From positions 1 to 64,000 of the forward strand of contig JAKVCD010000013.1 of the NCBI GenBank assembly GCA_022446815.1: a stretch of 64,000 bases of DNA. The letters are read 5' to 3'. The notes beneath the pieces are model-generated. The model was not told where the DNA came from, did no database searches, and worked only from the letters and a program-made list of their open reading frames with translations. The stretch comes from Planctomycetota bacterium. Lineage in GTDB: Bacteria > Planctomycetota > UBA1135 > GCA-002686595. This document shows, piece by piece, positions 25,615-34,350 of the stretch (the first letter of the stretch is position 1; each line of letters opens with the position of its first letter). Made by a program: the position numbers and the translations under genes.

Positions 25615-26598
25615 CTAGGGGAGGTGGCAGGCAGCGCTGCGACCCTCGCTGGTCACGAGGGCCGGGCACTCCCTCGCGCAGCGATCATCGGGGACCTCGC
25701 TGGCGTGGGCGCAGCGCGGGTGGAATGTGCAGCCTGAGGGCGGGTCTAGGGGCGAGGGGACGTCTCCTGTGAGGACGATCCGCTCGCGAGTGCGCTCGAT
25801 GTGCGGGTTGGGGTGGGGGACCGCAGAGAGCAGCGCCTTGGTGTAAGGGTGCTGCGGAGACTCGAAGAGTTCGTCACGTGGGGCCTGCTCTACGACGCGT
25901 CCGAGGTACATCACGCAGACCTCGTCACAGAGGTGCCGCACGACGGCGAGGTCGTGAGCGATGAAGAGGTAGGCCAGGTTGAAGCGCTCCTGGAGCTCTC
26001 CGAGGAGGTTCACGATCTGCGCTTGGATCGAGACGTCGAGGGCGCTGACCGGCTCATCGAGGAGCAGGAGTTCCGGCTCCAAAGCGAGGGCGCGAGCGAT
26101 GCCGATGCGCTGACGTTGACCACCGGAGAACTCGTGGGGGTACCGGTCGATGTGCCTGGGGTTCAGTCCCACCGCGTCAAGGAGCGCCATCGCGCGGAGC
26201 TTGCGCTCCTTGGGCTTGGCGAGCTTGTGGATGGCGAGGGGCTCCGTGAGGATGGAAGAGACCGTCTGCCGCGGGTCGAGGGAGGCGTAGGGGTCTTGGA
26301 AGATCATCTGGATGCGGCGCCTATAAGGCAGCCACTCCGAGCGGGAGAGGCTCGTGAGCTCGACGCCGTCGAGCTGGACTGAGCCCGAGGTCGCGGGGTG
26401 CAATCCGATGATGGCTCTGGCTGTCGTGGACTTGCCACAGCCCGACTCGCCGACCACTCCGAGGGTCTGGCCGCGCTCGAGATCGAAGGAGACTCCATCG
26501 ACCGCGCGCAGGATCTTGCGGTGGTCAGAGAACATGCCGCGCTTCCCGATGGGGAAGTGCTTGGTGAGATCTCTCACACGGAGCAGGGGAGCGCTCAT
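25615..26598 (-). CDS. oppF: Oligopeptide/dipeptide ABC importer ATPase, OppF-type (system 1)
   Basis: 327 residues from the ATG at 26598, which has AAGGAGG six bases upstream and overlaps the preceding stop (ATGA). The longest frame adds an unlikely Arg-rich leader. Walker A is [17 protein letters not shown], the signature is [16 protein letters not shown], and Walker B is LLLLDEPVSALDV. The C-terminal oligopeptide-binding extension has GCTFHPRCAHASEVPDDRC. It pairs with the OppD-type ATPase to drive the membrane pair OppB/OppC. It is the last gene of the leftward five-gene operon. Confidence 0.93.
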   Translation of the reverse strand: MSAPLLRVRDLTKHFPIGKRGMFSDHRKILRAVDGVSFDLERGQTLGVVGESGCGKSTTARAIIGLHPATSGSVQLDGVELTSLSRSEWLPYRRRIQMIFQDPYASLDPRQTVSSILTEPLAIHKLAKPKERKLRAMALLDAVGLNPRHIDRYPHEFSGGQRQRIGIARALALEPELLLLDEPVSALDVSIQAQIVNLLGELQERFNLAYLFIAHDLAVVRHLCDEVCVMYLGRVVEQAPRDELFESPQHPYTKALLSAVPHPNPHIERTRERIVLTGDVPSPLDPPSGCTFHPRCAHASEVPDDRCARECPALVTSEGRSAACHLP

Positions 26599-27590
26599 CC
26601 TGCGCCTCCTTCTTTGGCGAGGGCCTCGGCCTCGAGGCATGCCGAGAGGCGCCCTGGCGCGGGCTCGATGGTGGCCGGCACGGCCTCGCTGCAGGCGTCA
26701 GCAGCTCTAGAGCAGCGGGGTGCGAAGGCGCAGCCCGCGGGCAGCTCGGCGAGGTCCGGCGGTTGGCCTGGGATCGAGTAGAGGTCATCGCCCGCGGGGC
26801 CAGTGAGGTCAGGGACGCTGCCGAGGAGCCCGATGGTGTAGGGGTGGCAAGGCGCGTCAAAGAGCGGCGCTGTAGAGGCGGACTCTACGAGCCGGCCCGC
26901 ATACATGACGTTGACCCGGTCGCTCATCCCTGCGACGACGCCGAGGTCGTGAGTGATGAGGAGGATCGCCGTGCCGTGGCGCTCTTGCAGGCCCTTCATG
27001 AGCTCGAGGATCTGCGCTTGGATCGTGACGTCGAGAGCGGTGGTGGGCTCATCTGCGATGAGGACCTTCGGGTTACACAGGAGGGCCATAGCGATCATCA
27101 CTCGCTGGCGCATCCCTCCGGAGAGCTCGTGGGGGTAGGAGTTGAGGCGCTCTTCTGGGGCGGGTATGCCGACGTCGCCGAGCCCGTGGGCGGCACGCTT
27201 GAAGGCCTCCGCTTGGCTCAAGCCCTCGTGGATCTCGAGCACCTCGGTGAGTTGACGCCCGACGGTGAGGAGCGGGTTCAGAGAGGTCATGGGGTCTTGG
27301 AAGACCATCGCGACCTCCTTGCCGCGTACGCGGCGCAGCGCCTCAGCGTTGAAGGTGTTGAGGTCCCTGTCCCCGAGCATGATCCCACCAGCCTCGACAA
27401 CGCCAGGGGGCGAGGGGACGAGCCCCATGATTGCGAGGCTGGAGACGGACTTCCCCGAGCCGGACTCGCCGACGAGGCCGAGGGTCTCGCCCTCTTCGAT
27501 CGAGAAGGAGACGTGATCCACAGCCTGCACGTTGCCGTGCTGGGTGTCGAAGCGGACCGAGAGGTCGCGGACGTCTAGGGCCTTAGCCAT
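26595..27590 (-). CDS. oppD: Oligopeptide/dipeptide ABC importer ATPase, OppD-type (system 1)
   Basis: 331 residues. Walker A is VGESGSGKSVSSLAIMG, the signature [16 protein letters not shown], Walker [14 protein letters not shown], the switch His is in LLITHDLGV, and the C-terminal extension includes GCAFAPRCSRAADAC. The last base of the upstream TGA is the A of this ATG (TGATG), so it is tightly coupled to the OppC-type permease gene. Confidence 0.94.
   Translation of the reverse strand: MAKALDVRDLSVRFDTQHGNVQAVDHVSFSIEEGETLGLVGESGSGKSVSSLAIMGLVPSPPGVVEAGGIMLGDRDLNTFNAEALRRVRGKEVAMVFQDPMTSLNPLLTVGRQLTEVLEIHEGLSQAEAFKRAAHGLGDVGIPAPEERLNSYPHELSGGMRQRVMIAMALLCNPKVLIADEPTTALDVTIQAQILELMKGLQERHGTAILLITHDLGVVAGMSDRVNVMYAGRLVESASTAPLFDAPCHPYTIGLLGSVPDLTGPAGDDLYSIPGQPPDLAELPAGCAFAPRCSRAADACSEAVPATIEPAPGRLSACLEAEALAKEGGAG
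26605..26611 (-). promoter_or_regulatory. Ribosome binding site deciding the oppF-1 start
   Basis: AAGGAGG on the minus strand lies six bases before the ATG at 26598. It selects this start over the upstream in-frame start at 26640. Confidence 0.75.
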
Positions 27591-28675
27591 CAGTCCTTCC
27601 CCCTGAGCTTCGGGTCGAGGGCGTCGCGCAGGCCGTCACCTAAGACGTTGAGGGCGAGGAGCGTCGCGCCCATCGCTGCCGCAGGGAAGACGATCAGCCA
27701 CCAGTAGATCCGCACCGGGTTGATCACCTCTGAGCCGTCTACTGCGAGTAGCCCCCATGAGACCTTCGGTGGCTCAATCCCGAGCCCGAGGAAGCTCAGG
27801 AAGGCCTCGAAGAGCATCACCGCCGGGATGGTGAGGGTGAGGTAGACGATCACGATCGAGAGCACGTTCGGGACGAGGTGGACGAAGACGATGCGCGCGG
27901 AGGACGCTCCGATCACGCGCGCGGCCTCGACGAACTCGGTCTCTCGCAGGGAGAGCACCTGACCGCGCACGACCCGGGCCATCGTCAGCCAGTAGATCGC
28001 GCCGATCACGACGTAGAAGACCACCTCACGGTTCACGCCCCAGCTGTCCTCGAGCTCCGTTCGATACTCGTTGACGATCGTGATGAGGAAGATCACGACG
28101 AAGATGAAGGGGATGGAGTAGAGGACGTCCACGATCCTCATCATCAGGTTGTCGATCCGGCCTCCGAAGAAGCCTGAGACGGCTCCGTAGGAGACGCCGA
28201 TCAGGAGCGAGCAGAGGGTCGCAGCGATGGCGACCAAGATCGAGGTGCGGCTCCCCCAGATGATCCTGGAGAGGATGTCTCTACCTTTGGCGTCAGTCCC
28301 CATCCAGTTGGAGAGCTGCCAGTCACCGAAGATCAGTTGGCGCAGGTCGACGAGCGACTCATCCAAGGCGTTCAGATCCCAGTACTCGCGGCGGAAACCG
28401 TCATTGCCGAGCTCTTGCCAAGGCGCGACAGGCGGCTGGGGTTCGATCTGAAGGTCGATCGCCGTAGGGGAGGGCAGGGGCAGCACCGGGGCGAGGAGAG
28501 AGATGCCGCCGAAGATCATGAGAAAGACGAGCGCGTACCAGGAGGCGCGGTTGGCCTTTAAGCGGCGCCAGGCGTCCTGCCAGAGGCTCTCGCCCTTGAA
28601 GCGCGCCACATCGCTGAGCAGCTCCTCCATCTGGGTTCCGCCGAGGTCCCAGCGCTCTCTCGTCACCTGACTCAC
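27590..28675 (-). CDS. oppC: Oligopeptide ABC importer permease, OppC-type (system 1)
   Basis: 361 residues. One helix near the N-terminus (ASWYALVFLMIFGGISLLAP) is followed by a ~90-residue periplasmic stretch, then the binding-protein-dependent transport domain beginning at GTDAKGRDILSRIIWG. The EAA loop is EFVEAARVIGASSARIVFVH, the contact site for the ATPases. The protein ends in DGLRDALDPKLRG, the classic OppC/DppC tail. The start is GTG at 28675, overlapping the TAG of the oppB-like gene by one base (TAGTG). An internal ATG at residue 16 is possible. Confidence 0.93.
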   Translation of the reverse strand: MSQVTRERWDLGGTQMEELLSDVARFKGESLWQDAWRRLKANRASWYALVFLMIFGGISLLAPVLPLPSPTAIDLQIEPQPPVAPWQELGNDGFRREYWDLNALDESLVDLRQLIFGDWQLSNWMGTDAKGRDILSRIIWGSRTSILVAIAATLCSLLIGVSYGAVSGFFGGRIDNLMMRIVDVLYSIPFIFVVIFLITIVNEYRTELEDSWGVNREVVFYVVIGAIYWLTMARVVRGQVLSLRETEFVEAARVIGASSARIVFVHLVPNVLSIVIVYLTLTIPAVMLFEAFLSFLGLGIEPPKVSWGLLAVDGSEVINPVRIYWWLIVFPAAAMGATLLALNVLGDGLRDALDPKLRGKD

Positions 28676-29661
28676 TAGCTCTCCTCCAGCTTGATGCGCG
28701 GGTCGAGGAACGTGTAGGCCAGGTCTACGAGCGTGTTGAGCCCATAGACGAGGACGGTGTAGAGGATCGTCACGCCCATGGAGAGCGTGTAGTCCCGGTT
28801 GAGCGCCGAGTTGACGAAGTGCGAGCCCGTGCCGGGGATGGCGAAGATGCGCTCGATGACGAGGCTGCCAGTGAGGATGCCTGCGGTCGCGGGACCGAGG
28901 TACGAGACCACCGGCAAGAGGCCGCCCTTGATCGCGTGTCGCAGGAGGACGAGCCTCGAGGGCAGGCCCTTTGCGTGGGCCGTGCGGATGTGATCTTGGG
29001 AGAGGACCTCGAGCATCCCTGTCCTGGAGAGGCGCGCGATGTAGGCCGCGAAGGGGGCGCCTAGCGCGAAGCCCGGCAGGATCAGGTGCTTGGGTGTCCC
29101 GTAGCCTGCTACGGGCAGGAGCGGCATGAGGAAGACGAAGAGGATCACCAGGAAGCCTGCGATCACAAAGTTTGGGAGCGCGATCCCTGTCGTCGCGGCC
29201 AGCCTCAGTGCGACGTCAGTCTTTGAGTTCCGATAGAGCGCGCTCGCGATGCCAGCGGTCAAGCCGAGCACGAGCGCCCACAGGAGCGCGATGGAGCCTA
29301 GGCTCACCGAGATCGGGAGGGACTGCCCGATGATGTCGTTCACTGTGAAGTCGCGATACTTGAAGGACGGGCCGAAGTCCCCCGTGAGGATCCCACCGAA
29401 GGGGTCCGTGCCGTCGCCGCCTACGAGCTCTGCGCCGTCTTCAGCGAGGTTCAAGGGGCCGATGTACTGCAGGAACTGCTTCCACTGAGGCCAGTCGAGG
29501 TGATAGCGGGCCTGCATGTTCCGCTCGATGGCGGGGTTGAGCGTGCGCTCGTTATCGAAGGGCCCGCCGCGCACAGAGCGCATGAGGAAGAAGGAGACCG
29601 AGACGACGCAGAGGAGCGTCAATCCGAACCAGAGCAGACGGCGGAGGAGGAAGCGGATCAT
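28675..29661 (-). CDS. oppB: Oligopeptide ABC importer permease, OppB-type (system 1)
   Basis: 328 residues starting with MIRFLLRRLLWFGLTLLCVV, the normal OppB start. The transport domain follows, with EAA-loop region IRTAHAKGLPSRLVLLRHAI and the C-terminal YTFLDPRIKLEES. The periplasmic loop between helix 1 and the core contains FLQYIGPLNLAEDG, which is matched in OppB-2 (FLNYIGPFNLLRDG), evidence that the two systems are paralogous. The ATG overlaps the binding-protein stop (ATGA, 29658-29661). Confidence 0.93.
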   Translation of the reverse strand: MIRFLLRRLLWFGLTLLCVVSVSFFLMRSVRGGPFDNERTLNPAIERNMQARYHLDWPQWKQFLQYIGPLNLAEDGAELVGGDGTDPFGGILTGDFGPSFKYRDFTVNDIIGQSLPISVSLGSIALLWALVLGLTAGIASALYRNSKTDVALRLAATTGIALPNFVIAGFLVILFVFLMPLLPVAGYGTPKHLILPGFALGAPFAAYIARLSRTGMLEVLSQDHIRTAHAKGLPSRLVLLRHAIKGGLLPVVSYLGPATAGILTGSLVIERIFAIPGTGSHFVNSALNRDYTLSMGVTILYTVLVYGLNTLVDLAYTFLDPRIKLEES

Positions 29662-31862
29662 CGGCCAGCCTCCGCGCGGCGGCGCCGCTCAGCAGGAGAG
29701 TAGAGGCCCTCCTTTGGGCCCGCTGCGTCGACTCGGGTCCACTCGTCCGTGCGCGCGCCACGCTTGGCTTCGAGCTCCTCGTCGTCCATCCAGTACCAGA
29801 ACTTCGGGTAGTGCTCATCGAGCATGTTCTCGTAGAAGCCCCCGAGGCGCGGGTTCACCATGTTCTTGGTGACGTAGAAGTAGATCGGGAGGACCGGGAG
29901 CTCTTCCATGAGCAGCGCCTCCGCAGCCTGCAAGTGCTCTAGGCGCTTGGCCTTGTCAGCTTCTTTGGCAGCGAGGGCGATGAGCTCGTCATAGCGCGAG
30001 TTACCCCAGCCTGTGCGGTTGTTCTCGCCGTCAGTGACCCACATATCGAGGAAGGTGTTCGCGTCGAGGTAGTCGCCGATCCAAGCGGAGCGCGAGACGT
30101 CGTAGGAGATCGTGCGCTGGGTGTCGAGGTAGACCTTCCACTCTTGGTTGAGGTGCTTGGCGTTCAGGCCGAGCTCGCGCTTCCAAGTGTCAGCGAGGAC
30201 CTCTGCGATGTCCTTGTGGGTCTCGTTCGTGTTGTAGAGGAGCTCGATGGTCGGCATCTCCATGCCGCCCGGACCATAGCCAGCCTCTTGGAGCAGCCGC
30301 TTCGCTTCAGCGAGGCGCAGCTTGTATCCCTCTTGAGGGTCCTCGTGGTCTGGGCGCTCCATCTCAACGCCCGAGTATCCGGGCATCCCCGGCGGTACGA
30401 AGGAGAAGGCGGGGATCTCGCCTGCGCGGGAGATGTTCTTGCAGATCGCGTTGCGATCGATCGAGAGCGCTAAGGCCCTGCGTACGCGGGGGTCGTCGAA
30501 GGGGGGTCGGTTGACGTTCACCCGGTAGTAGTAGGTCCCTAGGTATGCCGCGGGCTGGAAGTCCTCTCTTCCCATGAGGCGGGGGATGAGGCTCGGTGGG
30601 GTGGTCTCCAGCCAGTCACACTCACCTGTCAGGTAGAGGTTCATCCCGGTGACGGTGTGCTCTACAGCCAGGATGTCGACTGTCTCAAACGCGACCTCAT
30701 CAGCGTCCCAGTAGGTAGGGCTCTTACGGCAGCGGATGCGGTCGTTGACGCGCCGGAACTCAACGGTGTAGGGGCCGTTTGTGACGAGGTTCTGAGGCTC
30801 CAGCCAAGAGTTCTCGTCGCCCGACGCGGCCGCTGCCTCAAAGGAGGAGCGGTGGATGGGGAAGGTCGGATAGAAGGCCATCAGGTTGAGGAAGAACGCT
30901 GTCGGCTCGTTCAGACCGATCTCGAGGGTGCGCTCGTCCTCAGCTCGGATGGCGAGGCGGTTCTGGCCCTCGATGACCTCGACGCGGAACTCGGGGCCCT
31001 CGATGACCTCGCCCGCCGTGATGGCTCGCTCGAGCTCGGCGCGTGGGCACTCGAGCTCAAGGATCCAGCCAGCCTCGTAGGCGTCCTCGACGAGGCCCTT
31101 CACGTCTCCAGCGAGCTCAGGGTTCGTCGCCGTTACGGTGCCGCTGATGGGGGAGTGGTAGTGGAGCTGAATCCCCTCCGGCCCGCTGAAGCCCACGAAG
31201 GCGCCGCCAGCCTCCACAGCGGAGCCTACGTTCAGAGGACGCTCCTCCTCATCGCGCAGGCCAGGCGTGAGGGCCTGGTCGATGTCTTCGAGGAGGTAGC
31301 CCGTGAGCCCCATGCGGAGGCGCACGGTCTCGGAGGTGGAGCTCTCCTCTTGCTCCTCCAGCCAGACGGAGTGGAGGAGGTTGTCGGTGTAGAGGAGGTC
31401 TTCAGGCATGTGGGTGTAAGCCCGCGCGCCTCGGATGTACCAGAGCTGGTAGGCATACTCCGCGGCGGTGACCGGGTGCAGCATGCGGCGCAGGCTCCAC
31501 TCAAAGTCATAGGCCGTGACCGGGTCTCCGTTCGACCAGCGCGCGTCGTCGCGCAGTGTGAAGGTGTAGGTCTTGCCGTCGGGGGCGATCTCCCAAGACT
31601 CGGCGACCCCGGGGATCGGCTCTAGCGTCTCGGGGTGAGTGATGCAGAGACCCTCGAAGAGCATCCGGATGACGCGCCCTTCGGGGACTCCCGTGACGGT
31701 CGCAGGGTCGAGACTCTGGACCTCGGTGCCGTTCTTGAACACGAAGTCAGCGCGCTCGAGCCGACCGGAGCTGGCGGCGAAGATTGCTGCGGCGAGGCCG
31801 CCTCCGAGGAGGAGCAGAGCCGCAGATTGACGGGCTCGTAGGGAGCGGTTGGCGGACGCCAT
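29658..31862 (-). CDS. Peptide ABC importer binding protein (SBP family 5) with embedded GcvH-like domain (system 1)
   Basis: 734 residues, about 200 longer than usual OppA/DppA proteins. An N-terminal helix (SAALLLLGGGLAAAIFAA) exports or anchors it. Residues ~40-150 and ~300-700 are family 5 solute-binding protein: NGTEVQSLDPATVTG, GKTYTFTLRDDARWSNGDPV, AYDFEWSLRRML, RVRRALALSIDRNAI, ELPVLPIYFY. Inserted at ~158-285 is a segment reading like glycine-cleavage H protein in order: HSVWLEE, MGLTGYLLEDI, NVGSAVEAGGAF, SPISGTVTATN, LVEDAYEAGWILEL. The lipoyl-lysine position is Gly230. It is the first gene of the leftward operon and divergent from the second binding protein. The binding-protein role is secure; the meaning of the insert is unknown. 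Confidence 0.88.
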   Translation of the reverse strand: MASANRSLRARQSAALLLLGGGLAAAIFAASSGRLERADFVFKNGTEVQSLDPATVTGVPEGRVIRMLFEGLCITHPETLEPIPGVAESWEIAPDGKTYTFTLRDDARWSNGDPVTAYDFEWSLRRMLHPVTAAEYAYQLWYIRGARAYTHMPEDLLYTDNLLHSVWLEEQEESSTSETVRLRMGLTGYLLEDIDQALTPGLRDEEERPLNVGSAVEAGGAFVGFSGPEGIQLHYHSPISGTVTATNPELAGDVKGLVEDAYEAGWILELECPRAELERAITAGEVIEGPEFRVEVIEGQNRLAIRAEDERTLEIGLNEPTAFFLNLMAFYPTFPIHRSSFEAAAASGDENSWLEPQNLVTNGPYTVEFRRVNDRIRCRKSPTYWDADEVAFETVDILAVEHTVTGMNLYLTGECDWLETTPPSLIPRLMGREDFQPAAYLGTYYYRVNVNRPPFDDPRVRRALALSIDRNAICKNISRAGEIPAFSFVPPGMPGYSGVEMERPDHEDPQEGYKLRLAEAKRLLQEAGYGPGGMEMPTIELLYNTNETHKDIAEVLADTWKRELGLNAKHLNQEWKVYLDTQRTISYDVSRSAWIGDYLDANTFLDMWVTDGENNRTGWGNSRYDELIALAAKEADKAKRLEHLQAAEALLMEELPVLPIYFYVTKNMVNPRLGGFYENMLDEHYPKFWYWMDDEELEAKRGARTDEWTRVDAAGPKEGLYSPAERRRRAEAGR

Positions 31863-32028
31863 GGCACGGATGCTATCAGGGAGAATGATCGTCGCAAGTC
31901 TGTGTCCCGCAAGACTTTGTGCGTTGACGCGGATGGTCGCCCGCTATACCCTGAGCGGCCAATGCGTGGAGGGGAGCTGGCTGTTCGGCTGGCGCCTCCG
32001 CGCGCCGCGACTCGAAGCCTCCCGCGCT
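31863..32028. promoter_or_regulatory. Shared divergent promoter region of the two Opp operons
   Basis: If the second binding protein starts at 32029, these ~166 bases separate the two divergent operons and must hold both promoters. No clear operator repeat was recognised. The long + strand frame through here (from 31849) is rejected as coding because it would place the lipoprotein signal 60 residues inside the protein. Confidence 0.45.
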
Positions 32029-34317
32029 ATGCATCGAACAGGATCACGAGCACCCCGAGCGGGGCTCACTCGGCTCCTCATCCCCGCACTCTTCAGCCTC
32101 GCCGCGTGCTCTACGGAGGGCTGGGAGGCTCCGCCGCCGCCTGGCTCGACCTCCGCGCTAAACGAAGAGGAGGTCGCGAAGATCGTCGATGCGCTCGTCC
32201 TCACTATGGAGAGTGGCGGGCTCTACGAGCTCGAGATGGAGCACGAGCAGAGCGGGCTGCGGCTCCGCCTAGACCGCCGCAGCCAGGTGGCAGGTGTCGC
32301 CTCGCTGGCCCCTGCTGCGCCGCAGGCCGCTGAGGTGGTCGCTGACGCTGCGAAGGAGTCCTCTAACAAGGAGTCGGCCACTGAGGTCACGGGCCCCGGC
32401 GCCGCGCCTGTGGACGTCTTCCACCCTGAGAAGCTGGAGGGCGAAGAGCTCAAGCCCCTCTACGGCGGCCGGGTGTTTGTTCACCTCTCTTCGCTGCCCA
32501 AGCACACGAACTACGTCACGGAGAACTCCGCTGTCACGCGCAGGATGCTCTACGAGGTTCACGAGACGCTCCTGATTCAGGACTGGGAGTTCCACGAATA
32601 CAAGCCGAGGGTCGCCAAGTCGTATGAGGTAGAGGACATGCTCGTGCTCGCTGACGGGGCAGAGGTGCGGTATCCGGACGCCAAGCAGCTCCGCGTGAGG
32701 CCCTTGGGCTATGACCAGCCCTTCGACGGATACGTCCTCTATGGGGAGATCAGCGAGGCAGATGGAGGCTGGAAGATCACGCCCCAGACGGTCGGCGGGA
32801 GCGCGCTCTCGGCAGCTGTCATGGTCAGCGCTGAGGACACCTTGAGCGTCGAGCGCGGCTGCGCGCTCACCTTCGACCTCCGTGATGACGTGGCATGGCA
32901 CCCCGCAGAGGGGGAGGCCGACGGCGCGCCCTACTCGATCAGCGATCAGAAGGTAGACGCACAGGACGTCCACTTCTCGTGGGACCTGTACTCAAACGCT
33001 GAAGTCGACTGCGATGAGAAGCGCTTCCAGTTTGAGAAGATCAGCGACTGCGAGGTGATCGACGACCACAAGGTCCGCTTCTTCTACCAGGAGCAGCACT
33101 TCCTCACCGTCTCGACCATCGGTGACAGCCTCACGATCCTGCCCTCGCACATCTACAACCTCGCTGACTCAGACAACCCCTGGCATGACGCCAAGGCCAG
33201 CGACTCCAAGCAGGCGCAGCACATCAACGAGAACCCCCACAACCAGCTGTGGATCGGCGTGGGGCCCTATCGAGTGGTCAATTGGACGCAGCAGTACGTG
33301 GAGGCGGAGCGCTTCGATGGCTACTTCAACCCTGAGAACGGGGGCTACGTCGACGTCATCCGCTGGCGCTACATCGGTGATGACAACACCGCCTGGCAGG
33401 CGCTCATGAATGATGAGCTCGACTATTTCGAGCGCGTCAAGTCGACCGACTACTTCGGTGCAGCCACCGAGCAGGACATCTTTAGAGACCGCTTCTACAA
33501 GGGCTACAAGTACCTCGGGACCTATGGCTACACCGGGTGGAACTCGCACAGACCCTATCTCTCAGACAAGCGCGTGCGGCAAGCCCTCGCCCACGCCTTC
33601 CCGGCTGATGAGTACCTCATCACGAACTACAAGAACCTCGCCCGCAGGATCAGTGGCCCCTTCCCATACAACTCAGCGGCATACGACCACTCGCTGACGC
33701 CATACGCCTATGACCTCGACAGAGCTCGCGCGCTCCTTGAGGAGGCGGGCTTTTATGACACGGACGGCAACGGGATCGTGGACAAGGACGGTCGTGACCT
33801 CGTGCTCGAGTTCATGATGCCCTCGGGGAACGACGCCTCGAAGAACCTCGGGCTGGTCATGCAGGAGAACTTCGCGCAGATCGGCGTGAAGGTCGAGTTC
33901 GCCGCGCTCGAGTGGGCGACCTTCCTCGATCGCATGAAGAAGCGCGAGTTCGACGGCTGCAACCTCGCGTGGGTCCCGAGCCTAGAGTCTGACCCCGAGC
34001 AGATCTGGCACAGCAAGTGGGGGCAGCCTGAGATGGAGAGCTCGAACAACTCCGGCATCAGAGAGCCCGAGCTGGACGCGCTGATCCTCGCTGGCCAGCG
34101 CGAGATCGACTTCGAGAAGCGTCAGGAGATCTGGAGGTCCATCCACCGCTACCTCTATGACTGGCAGCCGTACCTCTTTGGCTTCAACGTCCCGAACAAG
34201 TTCGCTATGTCGAAGCGCATCCGAGGCTTCCAAGCCTTCGCCATCGACCCCGGCTACGCTATCCGGCGCTGGCACTTCGTCGACCCTAGCGAGCCAGGCA
34301 CCCGCGCTACTCGCTGA
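32029..34317 (+). CDS. Peptide ABC importer binding lipoprotein (SBP family 5) with BCCP-like N-terminal segment (system 2)
   Basis: 762 residues from the ATG at 32029, chosen because it gives a lipoprotein signal ending LFSLAAC (Cys27). Residues ~44-82 resemble the N-terminus of biotin carboxyl carrier protein (VAKIVDALVLTMESGGLYEL, then GLRLRLDRR), followed by an Ala/Pro-rich linker, again as in BCCP, but no biotinyl domain. The binding-protein part starts near 145 (GGRVFVHLSSLPKHTNYVTE) and includes an unusual ~75-residue beta-rich insertion (~203-277), then LTFDLRDDVAWHP, DVHFSWDLYSN, VRQALAHAFPADEYL. It lies 33 bases before the OppB-type gene. Ligand unknown, presumably peptides. Confidence 0.86.
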   Translation: MHRTGSRAPRAGLTRLLIPALFSLAACSTEGWEAPPPPGSTSALNEEEVAKIVDALVLTMESGGLYELEMEHEQSGLRLRLDRRSQVAGVASLAPAAPQAAEVVADAAKESSNKESATEVTGPGAAPVDVFHPEKLEGEELKPLYGGRVFVHLSSLPKHTNYVTENSAVTRRMLYEVHETLLIQDWEFHEYKPRVAKSYEVEDMLVLADGAEVRYPDAKQLRVRPLGYDQPFDGYVLYGEISEADGGWKITPQTVGGSALSAAVMVSAEDTLSVERGCALTFDLRDDVAWHPAEGEADGAPYSISDQKVDAQDVHFSWDLYSNAEVDCDEKRFQFEKISDCEVIDDHKVRFFYQEQHFLTVSTIGDSLTILPSHIYNLADSDNPWHDAKASDSKQAQHINENPHNQLWIGVGPYRVVNWTQQYVEAERFDGYFNPENGGYVDVIRWRYIGDDNTAWQALMNDELDYFERVKSTDYFGAATEQDIFRDRFYKGYKYLGTYGYTGWNSHRPYLSDKRVRQALAHAFPADEYLITNYKNLARRISGPFPYNSAAYDHSLTPYAYDLDRARALLEEAGFYDTDGNGIVDKDGRDLVLEFMMPSGNDASKNLGLVMQENFAQIGVKVEFAALEWATFLDRMKKREFDGCNLAWVPSLESDPEQIWHSKWGQPEMESSNNSGIREPELDALILAGQREIDFEKRQEIWRSIHRYLYDWQPYLFGFNVPNKFAMSKRIRGFQAFAIDPGYAIRRWHFVDPSEPGTRATR

Positions 34318-34350
34318 CTGAGGCGCCGCTTCAGGCGCTCTGTATCTCCC

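Noticed and set aside
26763-27578. 271-codon plus-strand frame opposite the OppD gene
   Set aside because: The OppD frame has all ABC motifs; this is a mirror frame.
31170-31178. Idea that the GcvH-like domain is lipoylated
   Set aside because: The residue aligned with the lipoyl lysine is Gly230, with no Lys in the surrounding loop, and the protein is expected outside the cytoplasm.
30657-31625. 322-codon plus-strand frame inside the first binding protein
   Set aside because: Fully antisense to a supported gene; composition is that of a reverse-complement shadow.
31849-32028. 60-residue N-terminal extension of the second binding protein
   Set aside because: It would overlap the divergent gene and bury the lipoprotein signal, and it removes room for the promoters.
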